The notes below the pieces were generated by a model. The model did not search any database and had not been told where the DNA came from. It worked only from the letters and a program-made list of their open reading frames with translations. Source: Protula sp. h YS-2021 (lineage: Eukaryota > Annelida > Polychaeta > Sabellida > Serpulidae). From it: a DNA stretch of 64,000 bases. The position numbers were made by a program, and so were the translations under genes. The stretch covers positions 10,977,543 through 11,041,542 of the forward strand of contig OX457032.1 in assembly GCA_949752745.1 (NCBI GenBank), given 5' to 3'. Shown here piece by piece: positions 49,043 to 62,399 of this stretch (the first letter of the stretch is position 1; each line of letters begins with the position of its first letter).

Positions 49043-52000
49043 TCGAGTACGAACTGAAGTACCCATGCTCAGTACCCTAAGAAATCAGTCACAAAACTTC
49101 ATACGAGAGAACTTTGTCAAAAGGCAATACTACCATAGCTCTTGCGTAAACACGCACCCGTTTTGTCTATCAATAATTTCAATGGCTTCGAAAAAACGAT
49201 CATCCGCTTTTCTCTCTGGATGCATCAACCGTAGCAGTTCTCACACAGTTCTTGCTTAAGTAAACGAGAAGACCAGGCCGATCTCAAGTGTCTATTGACA
49301 GTTTACCAAGGGTTGTCAGTAGCCATATATTAAGGCAACCATTTGTTTTCAAAATGTCGGTTCTAGCGATTGCTGAAATCAGACCTTGGTTTACTCATAT
49401 TTCCGTTAGTAAATCACACTCACACACACACACACACCCTAACCCCCTCCCCGACACACAAACACTTCAAAGAAATGGTCTCGATTCAGACAGGACAGGT
49501 ACAAACTCCTGGGGTAGCAGCTTAGTAACGCAAAATTTAGTTAACGTTAGAATTCAAATTTAATTTAAAAAAAAGGTTTGTATCTACTGCTGCGTGGCGT
49601 TATTCTCATGCTTTAGCGTAGGCAAATTCGTGCTTTAGTGCAGGCAAATTCGTGATTTCCCATAGACAAATTCGTGCTTTGGCGTCGCCAAATTCGTGCT
49701 TTAGCGTGGGACATTATCAAAGATTCCGGATAGTGAGATGAATAATAATAGTGTGACTTGTTGACAACGTCCCGTTCAGCATCCTAAGCACTGGAGTGGC
49801 GTTTTGTTTTGGCTTATGTACAATCCGACACCCGCTGATGTCACTAACGCGTGACTTTATTTCCGCTTTACGTACAATCCAGCGTCTGCTTACGTCAGTA
49901 CAGTTGGACTTAAAATTTTGACTTTACGTGGAATCCGACACCTGCTGTTTTCTAGGAAAAAGTCAAGGCTATTTCTTGTTATTCACTGTGTAAGCTTTAT
50001 GCCAAAGCATTCCAATAAAACATGAACGTGGCTAAAAATAAATAACTAGACCAGAAACTCAAGGCAAGTAGAAGCCAAGATATTTAAATATCGTGATGTA
50101 GAAATCAGTTTACTCAATGCTCCTCGTTTATTTTCAGTTAGTCTTTGCATGACACTGGGCACGACGCCTGCGTAATCAATGTAAAAATTTATAAAGCACT
50201 TTTCTTCATATTTCTTTTTTGAAAAAAAAAACATTATATGCTCCAAAAAGAGAAATTTCTTTATCACAAATAGCAAATGCTGTTGAAATTCTAATATTGT
50301 TTCTTTCGAGAAATTACGATAAAATGCCAATTAATGCGGCAGTTTTCAAGAAAGCGGGGACGGTAGTTACCTGAAGTGCTCTTCCGTTATTTGACCTTGA
50401 CATTCAAAGACCAAGGTAAAACAACATGGACCTATACACATTTTATGGGACCAGAAACAACGTTGCTAATTTTATACACTAAACTGCTTAACTTTCTCTA
50501 TAAATATCAAGGCAATCATTTTGAAGTAACAACATATGTTACACCATACATCATAGCATATGTTACACTCTAAAAATTGGTTTCATTTATCTTGAAATCA
50601 CAGAAACAAACCGATGAGATGCAAATACTTCGCAGTTTTTACAGAAGTCATTAATACTGAGGGCACAATCAGGGTCATTCGTGTATGAAGTAAATTTGAA
50701 AATGGGGTAAGACAGTGACGTCACTTTTTGGGATGTGTGATCTTTTGGTTCAAAGGCAAGCGTCAACCAGTTTTCCCTAAGCAACAATGGGTAGCAACCC
50801 GTTTCACTTTTAATTAATTTTCAGCTGGTGTTATCTAATATTCAATTTTCTTAAAGTGAAGTCATTCGGTAAAAATAAAGTTAGATAAATTACGTTCCGC
50901 GCCTATTTTGGCAAACGGGGTAACTACCCAAATGCAGAATCGAAATCTACGAATGTGAAGAAATCCGGGCTCGCAAAGTGACGCTTTAAGGTAACCTCGA
51001 AGGAAAATGCCACGCAGAAATTTGCTATATGATACCTATGATGCCACTTTTACGTTAATACAATATAGAAGGCCAAGGGGATTCACGGGCGTGGGAGCGG
51101 GAGGTGGTTAGAAGGGTGGGGGTATAAATTTCAGTGCAATACCAAATCGCAGGAAAATAGGAAAGGAAAGATACAACAGACAAGACGGCTGAAACAAGCG
51201 GGCCAAGCAAAATACGCCAATTAAGGCTTTGACGCTTACAGGCAAAGCTAATATTTTACTTATTCACGTCATCCCATCACTAAAAACCGGCAAAAAAATA
51301 GATACATAAATGAAATAAGCCATTACCCCGCGATATACATTCAATCTTCTTTCCTCAACATGTGTTAAAAGGTCTCCTGCCCCAGCTACCCCTCCCCCCC
51401 GAACGCCACCCCTTACCCCTCTCACGACATGTGAAGTGTCTGTCACGTTTTGACATCCGTGGTGGCATGCTCACCGCATCCCCCATCATGCCGCCCCTTC
51501 CCCCTCCCGCGACATGTGAAGTGTCTGTCACGTTTTGACACCCGTGGTGGCATTCCCACAGCGTAAGGTGTTGCGATTCCGGGTCACTTGTCTTCACCAA
51601 GTCCCGCGCCGGATTCGCCGGAGACGTCCATGCCAGCGATGGCCCTACTTCACCAAATCGAATCACCCGCTCTATGGCTTGGTGTGAATGCCATCCCCGC
51701 CCCTTCCCCACGCACAGTTCCCCGCAGAGTGTCCGGACAGAGTCAGCACGAAGGGCAAGTATTCACCGGTCATGAAGGTTGCAAGACTCTGATATCACTG
51801 TTTGTTTATGACATCGTTTCGTGAAATAACCAACGAAAAGAGAAATGATAGCGGAAAACGAGATAGCCAAAACCTCGCTTCGAAGTCCCACATTTGCTGA
51901 AAAGAATATGCCTCAAATTTCAAATTACTTTTAGATATGAGGAGATCGAAACGAAGTTTTCTAGAAAAATCAAACCAACGAAGACTATCTGACGGTAAGA

Positions 52001-53870
52001 TGCGACACCGAAAGTCAAAACAATACACCCCCACCCTCGCCATTCGCGTCATGAAAACTAAAAAGGTTAAAATTATTTAACAGTGGAAGTAGCCAGATAA
52101 ATAAATCCTTCATCAGATAGCCTGTTGTACAACAGTAACAGTGCCCACTCCGATATACAATCATAAAATAATTATTTATTAATTTTTCATTTTGAAAAAA
52201 AAAATAATTCAAATGATTTTAAATTGTTAAAATTCTGAAATAGTGCTGAAAAATTTCGCAATTATATATAGGAGTGAACGTTATTGCAAGTATCAAAACA
52301 CACGCCTTTTTTTTATTAGGTATTCCTTTATTTTCTTACTTAGTAAATAAACATAACATTAATCACTGGAAACTGTCAGAAAGGCAAACCCGAGTAGTGT
52401 GATTAGTGATTAAACACTGAACAGTTATTTGATGTTATGGCTTAATTTGTGGTTTATCTTTTATAAAACACGGGCTTCAAATTTCAGAATTCTCTAAAAC
52501 AACTTTAGCATCGCAAAATATTTTTTAATCGTGTTTTGTTCATAAGAAATATTCCAGGTTATTCAACAGAAAGATGCATTTTAACAATATTTTACTGGAA
52601 AGAAAGTGCAAGAAAGAAATGCGACTTATCTTGGTCCTTGTCGTCTGCCGCGGTCTTCTTGCTGAGGTTCCCACCAGCATCTAAAATAGCAGTGTTCAAA
52701 GTTGAAAAAAGTGCAAGGAAATCCATGAATTCTTCCATTTATTTATTCATTGCTGGCATCGAAAGTAATTAACATATTGTCCTGCTGCTTTTGTAACACT
52801 TAATTCTACTCACACCGCTCCTGCCCGAGACAAGAAAACCGTCTGCACCTCGAAAAACCCAACACGTTGAGAAAATCTATAAATGTTCGTTGTGATATAA
52901 TCCACGTGACTATGATTTCTAAATTCTGTTTTATCTTTCATTTCTTTATAGTTTAGAGTTTTTAGAATAGTTTAGAATAAATCGTCTTACGTAGTCCCTG
53001 TGCAGTTCGACGCGTGATGAGAGCAAGCCTGCAGGCACTGTTCCTAGGAGCCAGTCAGCGGTCATCATTACCGAGTGACACGACAATCTATCAACACGGA
53101 AACAAAATAAGCATTTCTTATACTTTTACAACAAAATTTTAATTGAAGTTTGGTGTTATTTAATTGTAGAATATGTCACTCCATTTTTTGACAGCTAAAA
53201 TCTACTTTTAATACATTTTCCTTATTTGTTTCTTTGCATATTTTCCGAATAGTAATCCTGCGAATTTTCTACTGCGCATATGCACTTGAAATCATGAACT
53301 AGTTCATTTGCCTGTAACCACCGCCTGTATGCAGGATATTCCTGTATCCTGCAGCTGATCAATTATGTAAGACTTTCATTTCTCGTCTTCCTTCTGGACG
53401 AAATCTCCTAACTCTGTGACAGCGTCGACCAGAAGACGTTATTCTGTTTTTCTGCTGCAGTGCTCTCCCGCTCACTAAGATTCAGAAATTAGTTTGCTTA
53501 AGGAATTTAACACGGATTGTCTCAAAAACTTACTGGAAAATTCCGATATTGACGCTGTCAATGCCCTCTGTTCGACGTCCCCATCTTTATCATCGACAAA
53601 CGTCTGCACTCTAAAACTGACAAGAAAAAATAAATATTTAAACACATCGATTTCCATGCTGAAACATTATGCAGGGATTTAAGCACTCGTCACCAACAGA
53701 TCAAAACCTTAATTACTGGTAAAACAAATAGCAGATGTGCTTGTGTTTGCTTTGCTACTATAAACTTATCAGGGCTTGACATATTTGTTGTTTCCCCTTC
53801 AAGTTATATTTTATTATCTTCGAAAAGTGAATGACCAGATATCTATATTATAAAGAACGATGGCTCACAC
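49043..53870. other. Non-coding, low repeat density
   Basis: A diverged short repeat (caaattcgtgctttagcgt) at about 49610-49710, a ~105-bp unit (cgacatgtgaagtgtctgtc) duplicated at 51420-51560, and poly-A or poly-C runs. No gene recognised on either strand; the open frames are short and lack splice or family support. Confidence 0.4.
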
Positions 53871-54480
53871 GAGCTGCACAGTCACATAACATTCGGTGTG
53901 ATTTAGGTGGTGGATGCCACAGAACATCACTTCATGCCTAAGCTCCACAGTCACATAACATTTGGCGTGATTTAGGTGAGGATGCCACAGGACATCCGCT
54001 GTGGACTGCTTTTATAGAACAAGATAAAATAAGGCGTGATTCTGGTGAAGCAAACATAAGACATGTCACGGATTAGTCCTGGAGTTGTATAAAATTGGAC
54101 AACATTTAGGTGAAGGGCAACGCAGGGCAGCAGTCATGCTTTTGATTTACATAATCACATTAAATCAGACTTTATTCAGATGCAGGGAAGAACAGGGCAT
54201 CAGTCATGGATAAGGATGACAGAGCTATAACCGAAAATCAGGCACAGAGTAGATGCTATTTCGTACATAAGGCACACGAAAATGATCTTGCACCACTCTT
54301 GCAAGTCCTCATCTATGCAGTCCTCATCCACACAGTCCTCATCAACACATTCCTCATCCACACAATCCTCACCACACAGTTCTCATCCGTACAGTAGCAC
54401 TTATCCTTAACAAAAGTACAGCGTGGCAAGGGTCACTTGTCACGTTAAACAGCAGCATTTATCCTACAAAAAGAAAAACA
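53871..54480. other. ~65-bp duplicated unit and CCTCATCCACACAGT repeats
   Basis: Two copies of cacagtcacataacatttgg..gtgatttaggtg (53880, 53950), then four or five units of cctcatccacacagt at 54305-54390. No gene. Confidence 0.6.
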
Positions 54481-54499
54481 ATGGCATACACTGTTGAAA

Positions 54500-55860
54500 A
54501 TTACATCATCACTTAAGCCGTAGCATAGGCATAAATCAGTATTAATCTTGTAGGCCAGTTGTGCAGCAGCATTTCCCTGCAAAAAGTATCCTGTATCTCG
54601 TAGAAACATGCAGAGCAGCACTCAATACAGGTTTTGTAGCACAGGTAGACAGTAGCACTCATCTCGTAGCACAGGTAACAACAGCACTTATTTCGTAGCA
54701 AGATAAACAGCAGCACTTATCTTGTAGCAAAGGTAACAACAGCACTTACGTCGTAGCACTGGTAGAGAATAGTACTTGTCTCGTAACAGAGGTAGACAGC
54801 AGCACTTATCTCGTAACACAGGTAACAACAATACTTATTCCGTAGCACAGGTAAACAGCAGCACTTATCTCGCACAAAAGTAGACAGCAGCACTTATCTC
54901 GTAGCAAGGTAGACAGCACTTGTCTCATAAGAATCTCCTAAAAAGGTCACAGTACTCCTTAAAACCTTCAACATCCATAAGTCAGCCCTGATCGTGTAGA
55001 ACAGGTACGGTGAGGCTCTGATGTCGACGAGTATGCACCACTGACTTCATAGAGCAGTGTTGTATGTGCGTTTTACACCAAACATTCAAGTGTTTACATT
55101 GTTTTATGTTCAATGTCCTGTCCAGATCGGTCGAAAGTCAAGCAGTGCACAGTAACACGCATCTCGTAGAAAACGACAATCAGAAGTATTAATAAGAGTG
55201 CAGGGAACACGCATCTTGTAGGAAAAGGCAAACAGCAGCACTTATAAGAGGGCACTGTAGAACGCATCACGTAGAAAATAGCAATCATCAGCACTTATAA
55301 AAATACATTGTAGCACGAATCTCGTAGAAAAAGGCAAACAGCAACACTTATTAATGTATATTTTTGTACGAATCTCGCAGAAAATGGCAAACAGCAGCAC
55401 TTATAAAAGTACGTAGTAGCACGCATCTCGTAGAAAACGACAATCAACAGCAGTTATAAAAGTACATTGTAGCACGCATCTCGTAGAAAACGACAATCAG
55501 CAGCACTTATAAAAGTACATTGTAGCACGCATCTTGTAGAAAACGGCAAACAATTTCACTTATAAAAGTGCATTGTAGCACGAATCTCTAGAAAAATGCA
55601 AACAGCAGTATTTACAAAAGTGCATCGTAGCATGAATCTTGTGGAAAACGACAAACAGCAGCACTTACAAAAGTGCAATGTAGCACGAATTTCGCCGAAA
55701 ATGGAATAAAGCAATACTTATAAAAGTGCAGGGTAGCAAGCATCGCGTGGAAGACGACATAAAGAAATACTTACACAAGAACACGGTAGCAACCATCTCG
55801 TAGACAACGGCACACAGCAGCACTTATGAAAGTGCAGAGTAGCACGCAGTAACTTGTTCC
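54500..55860. repeat. Satellite domain part A: 30- and 53-bp units with an AGCAGCACTTAT core
   Basis: First ~31-bp units (agcagcacttatctcgtagc + acaggtaaac) to about 54930, then ~53-bp units (tgtagcacgcatctcgtaga + aaacgacaatcagcagcacttataaaagtacat) from 55140. Diverged and irregular. Confidence 0.85.
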
Positions 55861-55877
55861 GTATGAATGTCAGTTGT

Positions 55878-56990
55878 TGACTGAGTGAGTGAGTGAGTGA
55901 GTGAGTGAGTGAGTGAGTGAGTTAGTCAGTTAGTCAGCCAGTTAGTCAGTCTGTTAGATAGTTAGTTTGTTAGTTTGTTACTTAGTTTGTTAGAGCTTGT
56001 TAGTTTGTTAGTAGTTAGTTAGTTAGTTAGCTAGTTAGTCAATCTGTTAGTCAGTTTGTTAGTTAGATAGTTTGTTTGTTAATTTGTTAGTTTGTTAGCA
56101 GTTAGTTAGTTTGTTAGTTAATTTGTTAGTTTTTTAGTGTCTGTTAGTTTGTTAGTAGTTAGTTAGTTAGGTAGTTAGTCAGTTTGTTAGTTTGTGAGTT
56201 AGTTAGTTTGTTAATTTGTTAGTTTGTTAGCAGTTAGTTTGTTAGCAGTTAGTTAGTTATTTAGGTAGGTAGGTAGTCAGTCGGTTAGTCAGTTAGTTTG
56301 TTAGTTAATTAGTTAGTTTGTTAACTTGTTAGTTTGTTAGCAGTTAGTTAGTTAGTTTGTTAGTTAGTTTTTTAGTTTTTTAGTGTTTATTAGTTTGTTA
56401 GTAGTCAGTTAGTGAGGTAGTTAGTCAGTTTGTTAGTTTGTTAGTTATTTAGTATGTTAATTTGCTAGTTTGTTAGCAGTTAGTTTGTTATTTTGTTAGT
56501 TAGTTAGTTAGTTAGGTAGGTAGGTAGTCAGTCGGTTAGTCAGTTTGTTAGTTAGTTAGTTTGTTAATTTGTTAGTTTGTTAGCAGTTAGTTAGTTTGTT
56601 TGTTTGTTAGTTAGTTTTTTAGTGTTTATTAGTTTGTTAGTAGTCAGTTAGTGAGGTAGTTAGTCAGTTTGTTAGTTTGTTAGTTAGTTAGTATGTTAAT
56701 TTGTTAGTTTGTTAGCAGTTAGTTTGTTAGTTAGTTAATTAGCTAGCTAGTTAGCTAGCTAGTGAGTGAGTGAGTGAGTGTTTGAGTGAGTTGGTTTTGC
56801 CAGTTTGGTCAGTTTAGTCAGGTAGTTAGTTTTATTAGCATGTTAGTTAGTTAATTAGTTAGTCAGTAAGTTAGTCAGTCTTATCTGTCAGTCAGTTAGG
56901 CAGTTACTCAGTCAGTCTGGTCTGTGTCAGTGAGTTGGTGAGAGAGTCAGTGAGTCAGTGAGTGATTCAGTGAGTGAGCGAGCCAGTTAG
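55878..56990. repeat. TTAG/TTTG-type tetranucleotide-based block
   Basis: Starts with a (GAGT)n run (55884-55921), then about 1 kb of gttagttagtttgttagt words with longer-range repeats of ~200 bp (cagttagttagtttgttagt..), ending in (GAGT/GTCA) words. Purine/pyrimidine asymmetric, no ORF. Confidence 0.9.
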
Positions 56991-57589
56991 CCACTCAATC
57001 ATATGATTTAATGGTCCATGCTCGGTTGGATCGGCTATAGAGGAGTGCAACAGCTCAAGAACTGCTTTAGTTGTGTTGACAAGAAAGCAGGACGGTGTGT
57101 CAAAACTCGCAAAATTGTCACCAAGAACTGGATGCACATCAGAGACCGTTTATAAGATAACATGATCTCAGCTCATAAATATATGTACCCAACAGTCTTA
57201 CCCTGCCAAAAAAAGCGTCCAGTGCTGCACTCATCTTGTAAAACACATATACTCAGGAGATCCCATAACACGCAGCGGATAGAAATAAGCGTTGTATATC
57301 GTGTAAACGATACCGTGTTGCACTTAACTCACAATCACTAACCCATCCACACTCATTTCTTAAAGTACATATCTTGTAGATTAAGAACATAGAAGCACTT
57401 ATTGTGTGAAACAATACTGGGAAGAACAAAGCTCGCAAAAATTGGTATATAACACACTTATCCTTAAAAAGTAGCGTATCCAGTAGAAACATTACGAAAA
57501 ATTAGCACTCATTTCGCCCAAACAGAAAAGGAGTAGCATTTATTTCAACGAAGAAGACCAACGCAGTATTCATCTGGACGAATACGTGC

Positions 57590-59775
57590 AGTTCAACACT
57601 ATCTCGTAGATCAGGCACACATCAGCAATTATCTCGTAGATCGATCGCAAACGCATCAGCACTTATCTCGCTGATCGAGAACACATCAGCTCATATCTCG
57701 TAGATCTAGATCGCATCAGCACTTATCTCGTAAATCGCGAACACATCAGCTCATATGTCGTAGATTGAGAACACATCAGCTCATATTTCGTAAATCGAGA
57801 ACACATCAGCTCATATGTCGTAGACTGAGAATACATCAACGCTTATCTCGTAGATCGAGAACACATCAACGCTTATCTCGTAGATCGAGAACACATCAGC
57901 ACTTATTTCGTAGATCGAGAACGCATCAGCACTTATCTCGTAGATCAAGAACACATTAGTTCATATCTCGTAGATCGAGAACACATTGGCGTTTATCTGT
58001 TAGATTGAGAACATATCAACAATCATGTAGATCACGAACATATCAGCACTTATTTCGCATGTCAAGAACATACCAGCTCTTATCTGGTAGATCGATGGCG
58101 AAAGCATTAGCTCACATCTTGTAAATAAACAACACATCAACACTTATCTCGTTGATCGAGAACACATCAGCACTTATCTCGTAGACTGAGAATACATCAG
58201 CGCTTATCTCGCAGAGCGAGAACTACATCAGTGCTTATCTCATAGGTCGAGGATACATCAGCACTTATCTCGCAGATCGAGAACACATCAGCACCTATCT
58301 CGCAGATCGAGAACACATCAGCACTTATCTCGTAGACTGAGAATACATCAGCGCTTATCTCGCAGAGCGAGAACTACATCAGTGCTTATCTCATAGGTCG
58401 AGGATACATCAGCACTTATCTCGTAGATCGAGAACATATCAGCACTTATCTCGTATATCGAGAATACATCAGCACTTATCTCATAGATCGAGAACATATC
58501 AGCGCTTATCTCGTAGATCGAGAATACATCAACACTTATCTCGTAGATCGAGAACACATCAGCACTTATCTCGTAGATCGAGAACATATCAGCACTTATC
58601 TGGTAGATCAAGAATACATCAGCACTTATCTCATAGATCAAGAACAAATCAACGCTTATCTCGCAGAGTGAGACTACATCAATGCTTATCTCGTAGATCG
58701 AGAACACATCAGTACTTATCGAGATAGCGAACACCTCAGCGCTTAGCATGTAGATCGAGAACAAATCGGGAACACATTAACGCTTATCTCGTGGATCGAG
58801 AATACATCAGTGCTTATCTCACAGATTGAGAACACATCAGCACTTATCTCGTAGATCGAGAACACATCAACAATCATGTAGATCACGAACATATCCGAAC
58901 TTATCTCGAAGACCATAAACATGCTAGCTCTTATCTCGTAGATCGAGCGCCAACGCATCAGCACTCATCTCGTAGATTGAGAACACATCAGCTCATATCT
59001 CGTAGATCGAGAACACACCAGCACTTATCTCGTAAATCGAGAAGACATGAGCTCATATCATGTAGATTGAAAACACATCAGCTCATATCTCAATAATCGA
59101 GAACACATCAGCGCTTATCTCATAGATTAGCCTTAGAATCTAATTATATTAGATTATTTCTTGGTCACGAACACATTAACGCTTATCTCGTTGATCGAGA
59201 AGACATCAGTGCTTATCTCACAGATTGAGAACACATCAGCACCTATCTCGCAGATCGAGAACACATCAGCACCTATCTCGCAGATCGAGAACACATCAGC
59301 ACCTATCTCGCAGATCGAGAACACATCAACAATCATGTAGATCACGAACATATCCGCATTTATCTCGTAGATCACGAACATGCTAGCTCTTATCTCGCAG
59401 ATCGAGCGCGAACATATCAGCTCTTATCTCGTAGATCACGAACATATCGGCACTTCTCTAGAAGACCATGAACATATCAGTACTTACCTCGTAGATAACG
59501 AACACATCAGCTCTAATCTCGTAGACCACAAATACAGCAACACTTATCTCGTAGATCACGAACATATCAGCACTTATTTCGTAGATAACGAACACATCAG
59601 CTCTTATCTCGTAGATCACAAATACACCAACACTTATTTCGTAGATCAAGAACATATCAGCACTTATCTTGTAGATAACGAACACATCAGCTCTTATCTC
59701 GTAGATCACAAATACAGCAACACTTATTTCGTAGATCAAGAACATATCGGCACTTAACTCAGAGTTCGGGAAAAA
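57590..59775. repeat. Satellite domain part B: 30-bp array (~70 units)
   Basis: Unit cacatcagcacttatctcgt + agatcgagaa, diverged. 30 = 3 x 10, so frames on both strands are open for up to 138 codons, reading IYEISADVFS-like repeats on the minus strand. Larger blocks (for example 58140-58260 and 58320-58440) are duplicated. Confidence 0.93.
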
Positions 59776-59879
59776 CAGAAGCACGTTCGGAATGCAGAAC
59801 CCAGATCGTAAAATACGTACGTAGCAAACTTATCCTGTAAAAACAGCACATAGTGGCGTGTATCCTAGGAAAGGTATCT

Positions 59880-60140
59880 CGACGAAGAGGTCAAGTGCAG
59901 CACTTAAGGTCAAATGCAGCACTTAAAAGGTCAAGTGCAGCACTTAGCGGTCGATGGCAGCAAAAAAGTGAAATGCAGCACTAAGAGGTCAAGTGCAATA
60001 CTTAATGTCAAATGCAGCACTAAGAAGGTCAAGGCAGCACTTAAATAGGTCAAGTGTAGCACTTAAGAGGTCAAATGCAGCACTTAAGAGGTCAAATGCA
60101 GCACTTAAAGAGGTAATTAGCACATAAAAAGGTAAAGTGC
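59880..60140. repeat. Satellite domain part C: ~21-bp units
   Basis: Unit aggtcaaatgcagcacttaa + g, about ten diverged copies. It keeps the gcagcactta core of parts A and B. Confidence 0.88.
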
Positions 60141-60399
60141 AGCACTTATCTCCAGAACAGGCACAGCAACACTTATGTGCAGCAGTCCAGCACTTAACTA
60201 AGGCAAGTAGAGGAGAACATATTTACAGCACCTAAATTTGTAGGAATTATTTATGGCACTTATCTCGTAAAACTGATGCATAGGAACGCTTAGAGAATGA
60301 GCATAAAACATAGAACATGAAAAAGATAGAGTGAAACATTTATCCAGTAATTACGAGAATAGCAGCACTCTACAGAGAAGTACATATACCGCAGAAAAA

Positions 60400-60650
60400 T
60401 CACAGTATCACTTATAAAGTAGGATAGGTATAAATCAGCACTTCTACTGGGACCGCAGGACTTCTCCTGTAAAAAGTACACAATAAAATACTATCTCGTA
60501 GCAACAGTATAACGTATCACTATAAAGCCATTAAGGTATAAACAAGCACTCTTCTGGTGGGACCGCAACTTATCCTGTAAAAAGCACACAATAGAATGCT
60601 ATCTCGTAGTAACAGCATGAAATATCACTCTCCATGTACGACAGGTATCA
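60400..60650. repeat. ~118-bp duplication
   Basis: gaccgca..cttctcctgtaaaaagtacacaataaaa and gaccgcaacttatcctgtaaaaagcacacaataga.. repeat once, each with ctatctcgtag(c/t)aacag and the cactt core of the satellite domain. Confidence 0.8.
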
Positions 60651-61379
60651 ACCAGCACTGATGTTGTTGGACAGGTAAAGAGCTGCGGATAGTTCTTGGA
60701 GCAGGAACAAAAAGAGCCATCTCGCAGCAGACCTAGACAACAGAAATAATCAAGCCCCCCTTCCCTCACTAAAGAGACCACCAGGGTATTTTTTGTCTGC
60801 GGACTTCCGTGATATTTCGAAGCAAACTCAAGCACATTGCAAACATCGCTATCAATAATTGTAACAAGTGATACTTTCCCTTGTGAGTTGTGAAGAGAAT
60901 AGCGTGGAGCCAAGTGACTGTCCCGGCCCTGCGTCGTTTCCAAGTGACTGTTCCGGCCCTGCGTCGTTCGCTTCAGTCGCTGTGATGTCTCCGATGTAAT
61001 GTCTCTCTCGTTCGGGGAGACGTCACTCTTCTGATCAGTTCTGTGGGTCTATGCTGTAAAACAGAAGGAGGTATTCTAGCGACAGTTGTAACAAGTAACT
61101 GAGGCTGTATCGGCTGTATCCCAACATTCACCCGACCACATTTCATTCCAAAACATTCATCCGAAGACATTTCGTTCGACCACATTTCATCCGAAGACAT
61201 TTCACAGGAAGAAATTTCATCCGTAGACTTTTCATCCATTAAAAAAGTTCAAAGTACGAATTTCATCCACACCGACACCTCACACAGCACACGTGACCAT
61301 ATTTTAGAACACTCTGACATGCAAAGCTTTTCTTCACAATCACCTCTTCTGTGCATCATCGGCATCACGGCGGAACGTG

Positions 61380-61700
61380 CCTGTGACACGGGACAAATTG
61401 AACTCCCGTTGCACATCTATGCTACATATACTTCCTTACTGTAAGGTTTGGTGAAGATCCAATGAAAACTTTTTGAGAAAAAAGTTTAAAGTGCGACGGA
61501 CGGACAGACGAACGGACACCGGATAAATAACACCCCCCTCGTTGCACATCTACACTATATATACTTTCTTGCTGTAAGGTTTTGTGAAGCTCCGATTAGT
61601 AGCTTTTAGATATCGCTCGGACAAAAATAGTTTACTCACAGACAGACGGACCAACGGACAGACGGAAGGACAGGCCGATAGTAATAGCCTTCAGCCAATA
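61380..61700. repeat. Dispersed repeat pair with GACGGACAGACG tails
   Basis: Two related ~150-bp parts: gttgcacatctatgctacat..cttactgtaaggttt, then gttgcacatctacactatat..cttgctgtaaggtttt, each ending in cggacagacg(g/a)acg words. Matching pieces occur at 43070, 43245, 44310 and 63640. Confidence 0.7.
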
Positions 61701-62009
61701 TTGGCTGAGGGCTGAAAATCATTCCGGCACGATTCACTCGCTAAACCATTCAATCAGTTTAAATAAGTCAGGTACTCAATAACTAAATTATTTCAAAAGA
61801 TGAAAGAAGCTTTGGTATGGGGAAAAAGTGGCATTATATCATGGGATCAATATTTCATAAGGGGACTCAGATTTTCATAATGAAATACTGACCGGGGCGT
61901 CAAAACTTCATATGAAATTTTTACCGGGTTGTCACTGATTAGTGGGAGGGGGGTCAGTAATTTATATCACACCGGCGACGGGGGACTAATAAATTGCATG
62001 AAAGCAGGT

Positions 62010-62385
62010 TGACGGCCTAAGATATTTGGATTTTCGACGAAGTCCCTATGACACATTTTTCGCAGCCGGCACAAACCTTTATCTAGGTGCACAACTACAT
62101 CCTATAAAATCTTTCCCTACGCAAACTTTAAATGTAATCCCTCGAGTAGCCCGAGATGTGTCGCACGAAAGAGAGCCTGTCCGAATGTTGACGGCCAAAG
62201 ATATTTGGATTTTCGACGAAGTCCCACGTTTTTTGGCCGGCGGCAAAACATCTACCCAGCTACACCTTTCTCTCCCTATCCAAAGTTTACATGGAATCCC
62301 TCGAGTAGTTTCTGAGTTCCTTCACACAAAAGACATATCCAAAATCATGACAGACGGACAGACAGACGGACGGACCAGAATTCAA
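62010..62385. repeat. ~175-bp tandem duplication
   Basis: Two copies starting tgacggcc(t/a)aagatatttgg (62010, 62189) and sharing attttcgacgaagtcc and aatccctcgagtag. Ends in cagacggacagacagacgga. A related short one, gaaatgtcgtcg, follows at 62440. Confidence 0.85.
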
Positions 62386-62399
62386 TAGTCCCTCGCTTC

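Noticed and set aside
58348..58764. 138-codon ORF reading IYEISADVFS repeats
   Set aside because: Satellite translation; many overlapping similar ORFs on both strands.
57590..59775. CRISPR-like array (30-bp repeats)
   Set aside because: Units are contiguous and diverged with no unique spacers; animal DNA; a plain satellite.
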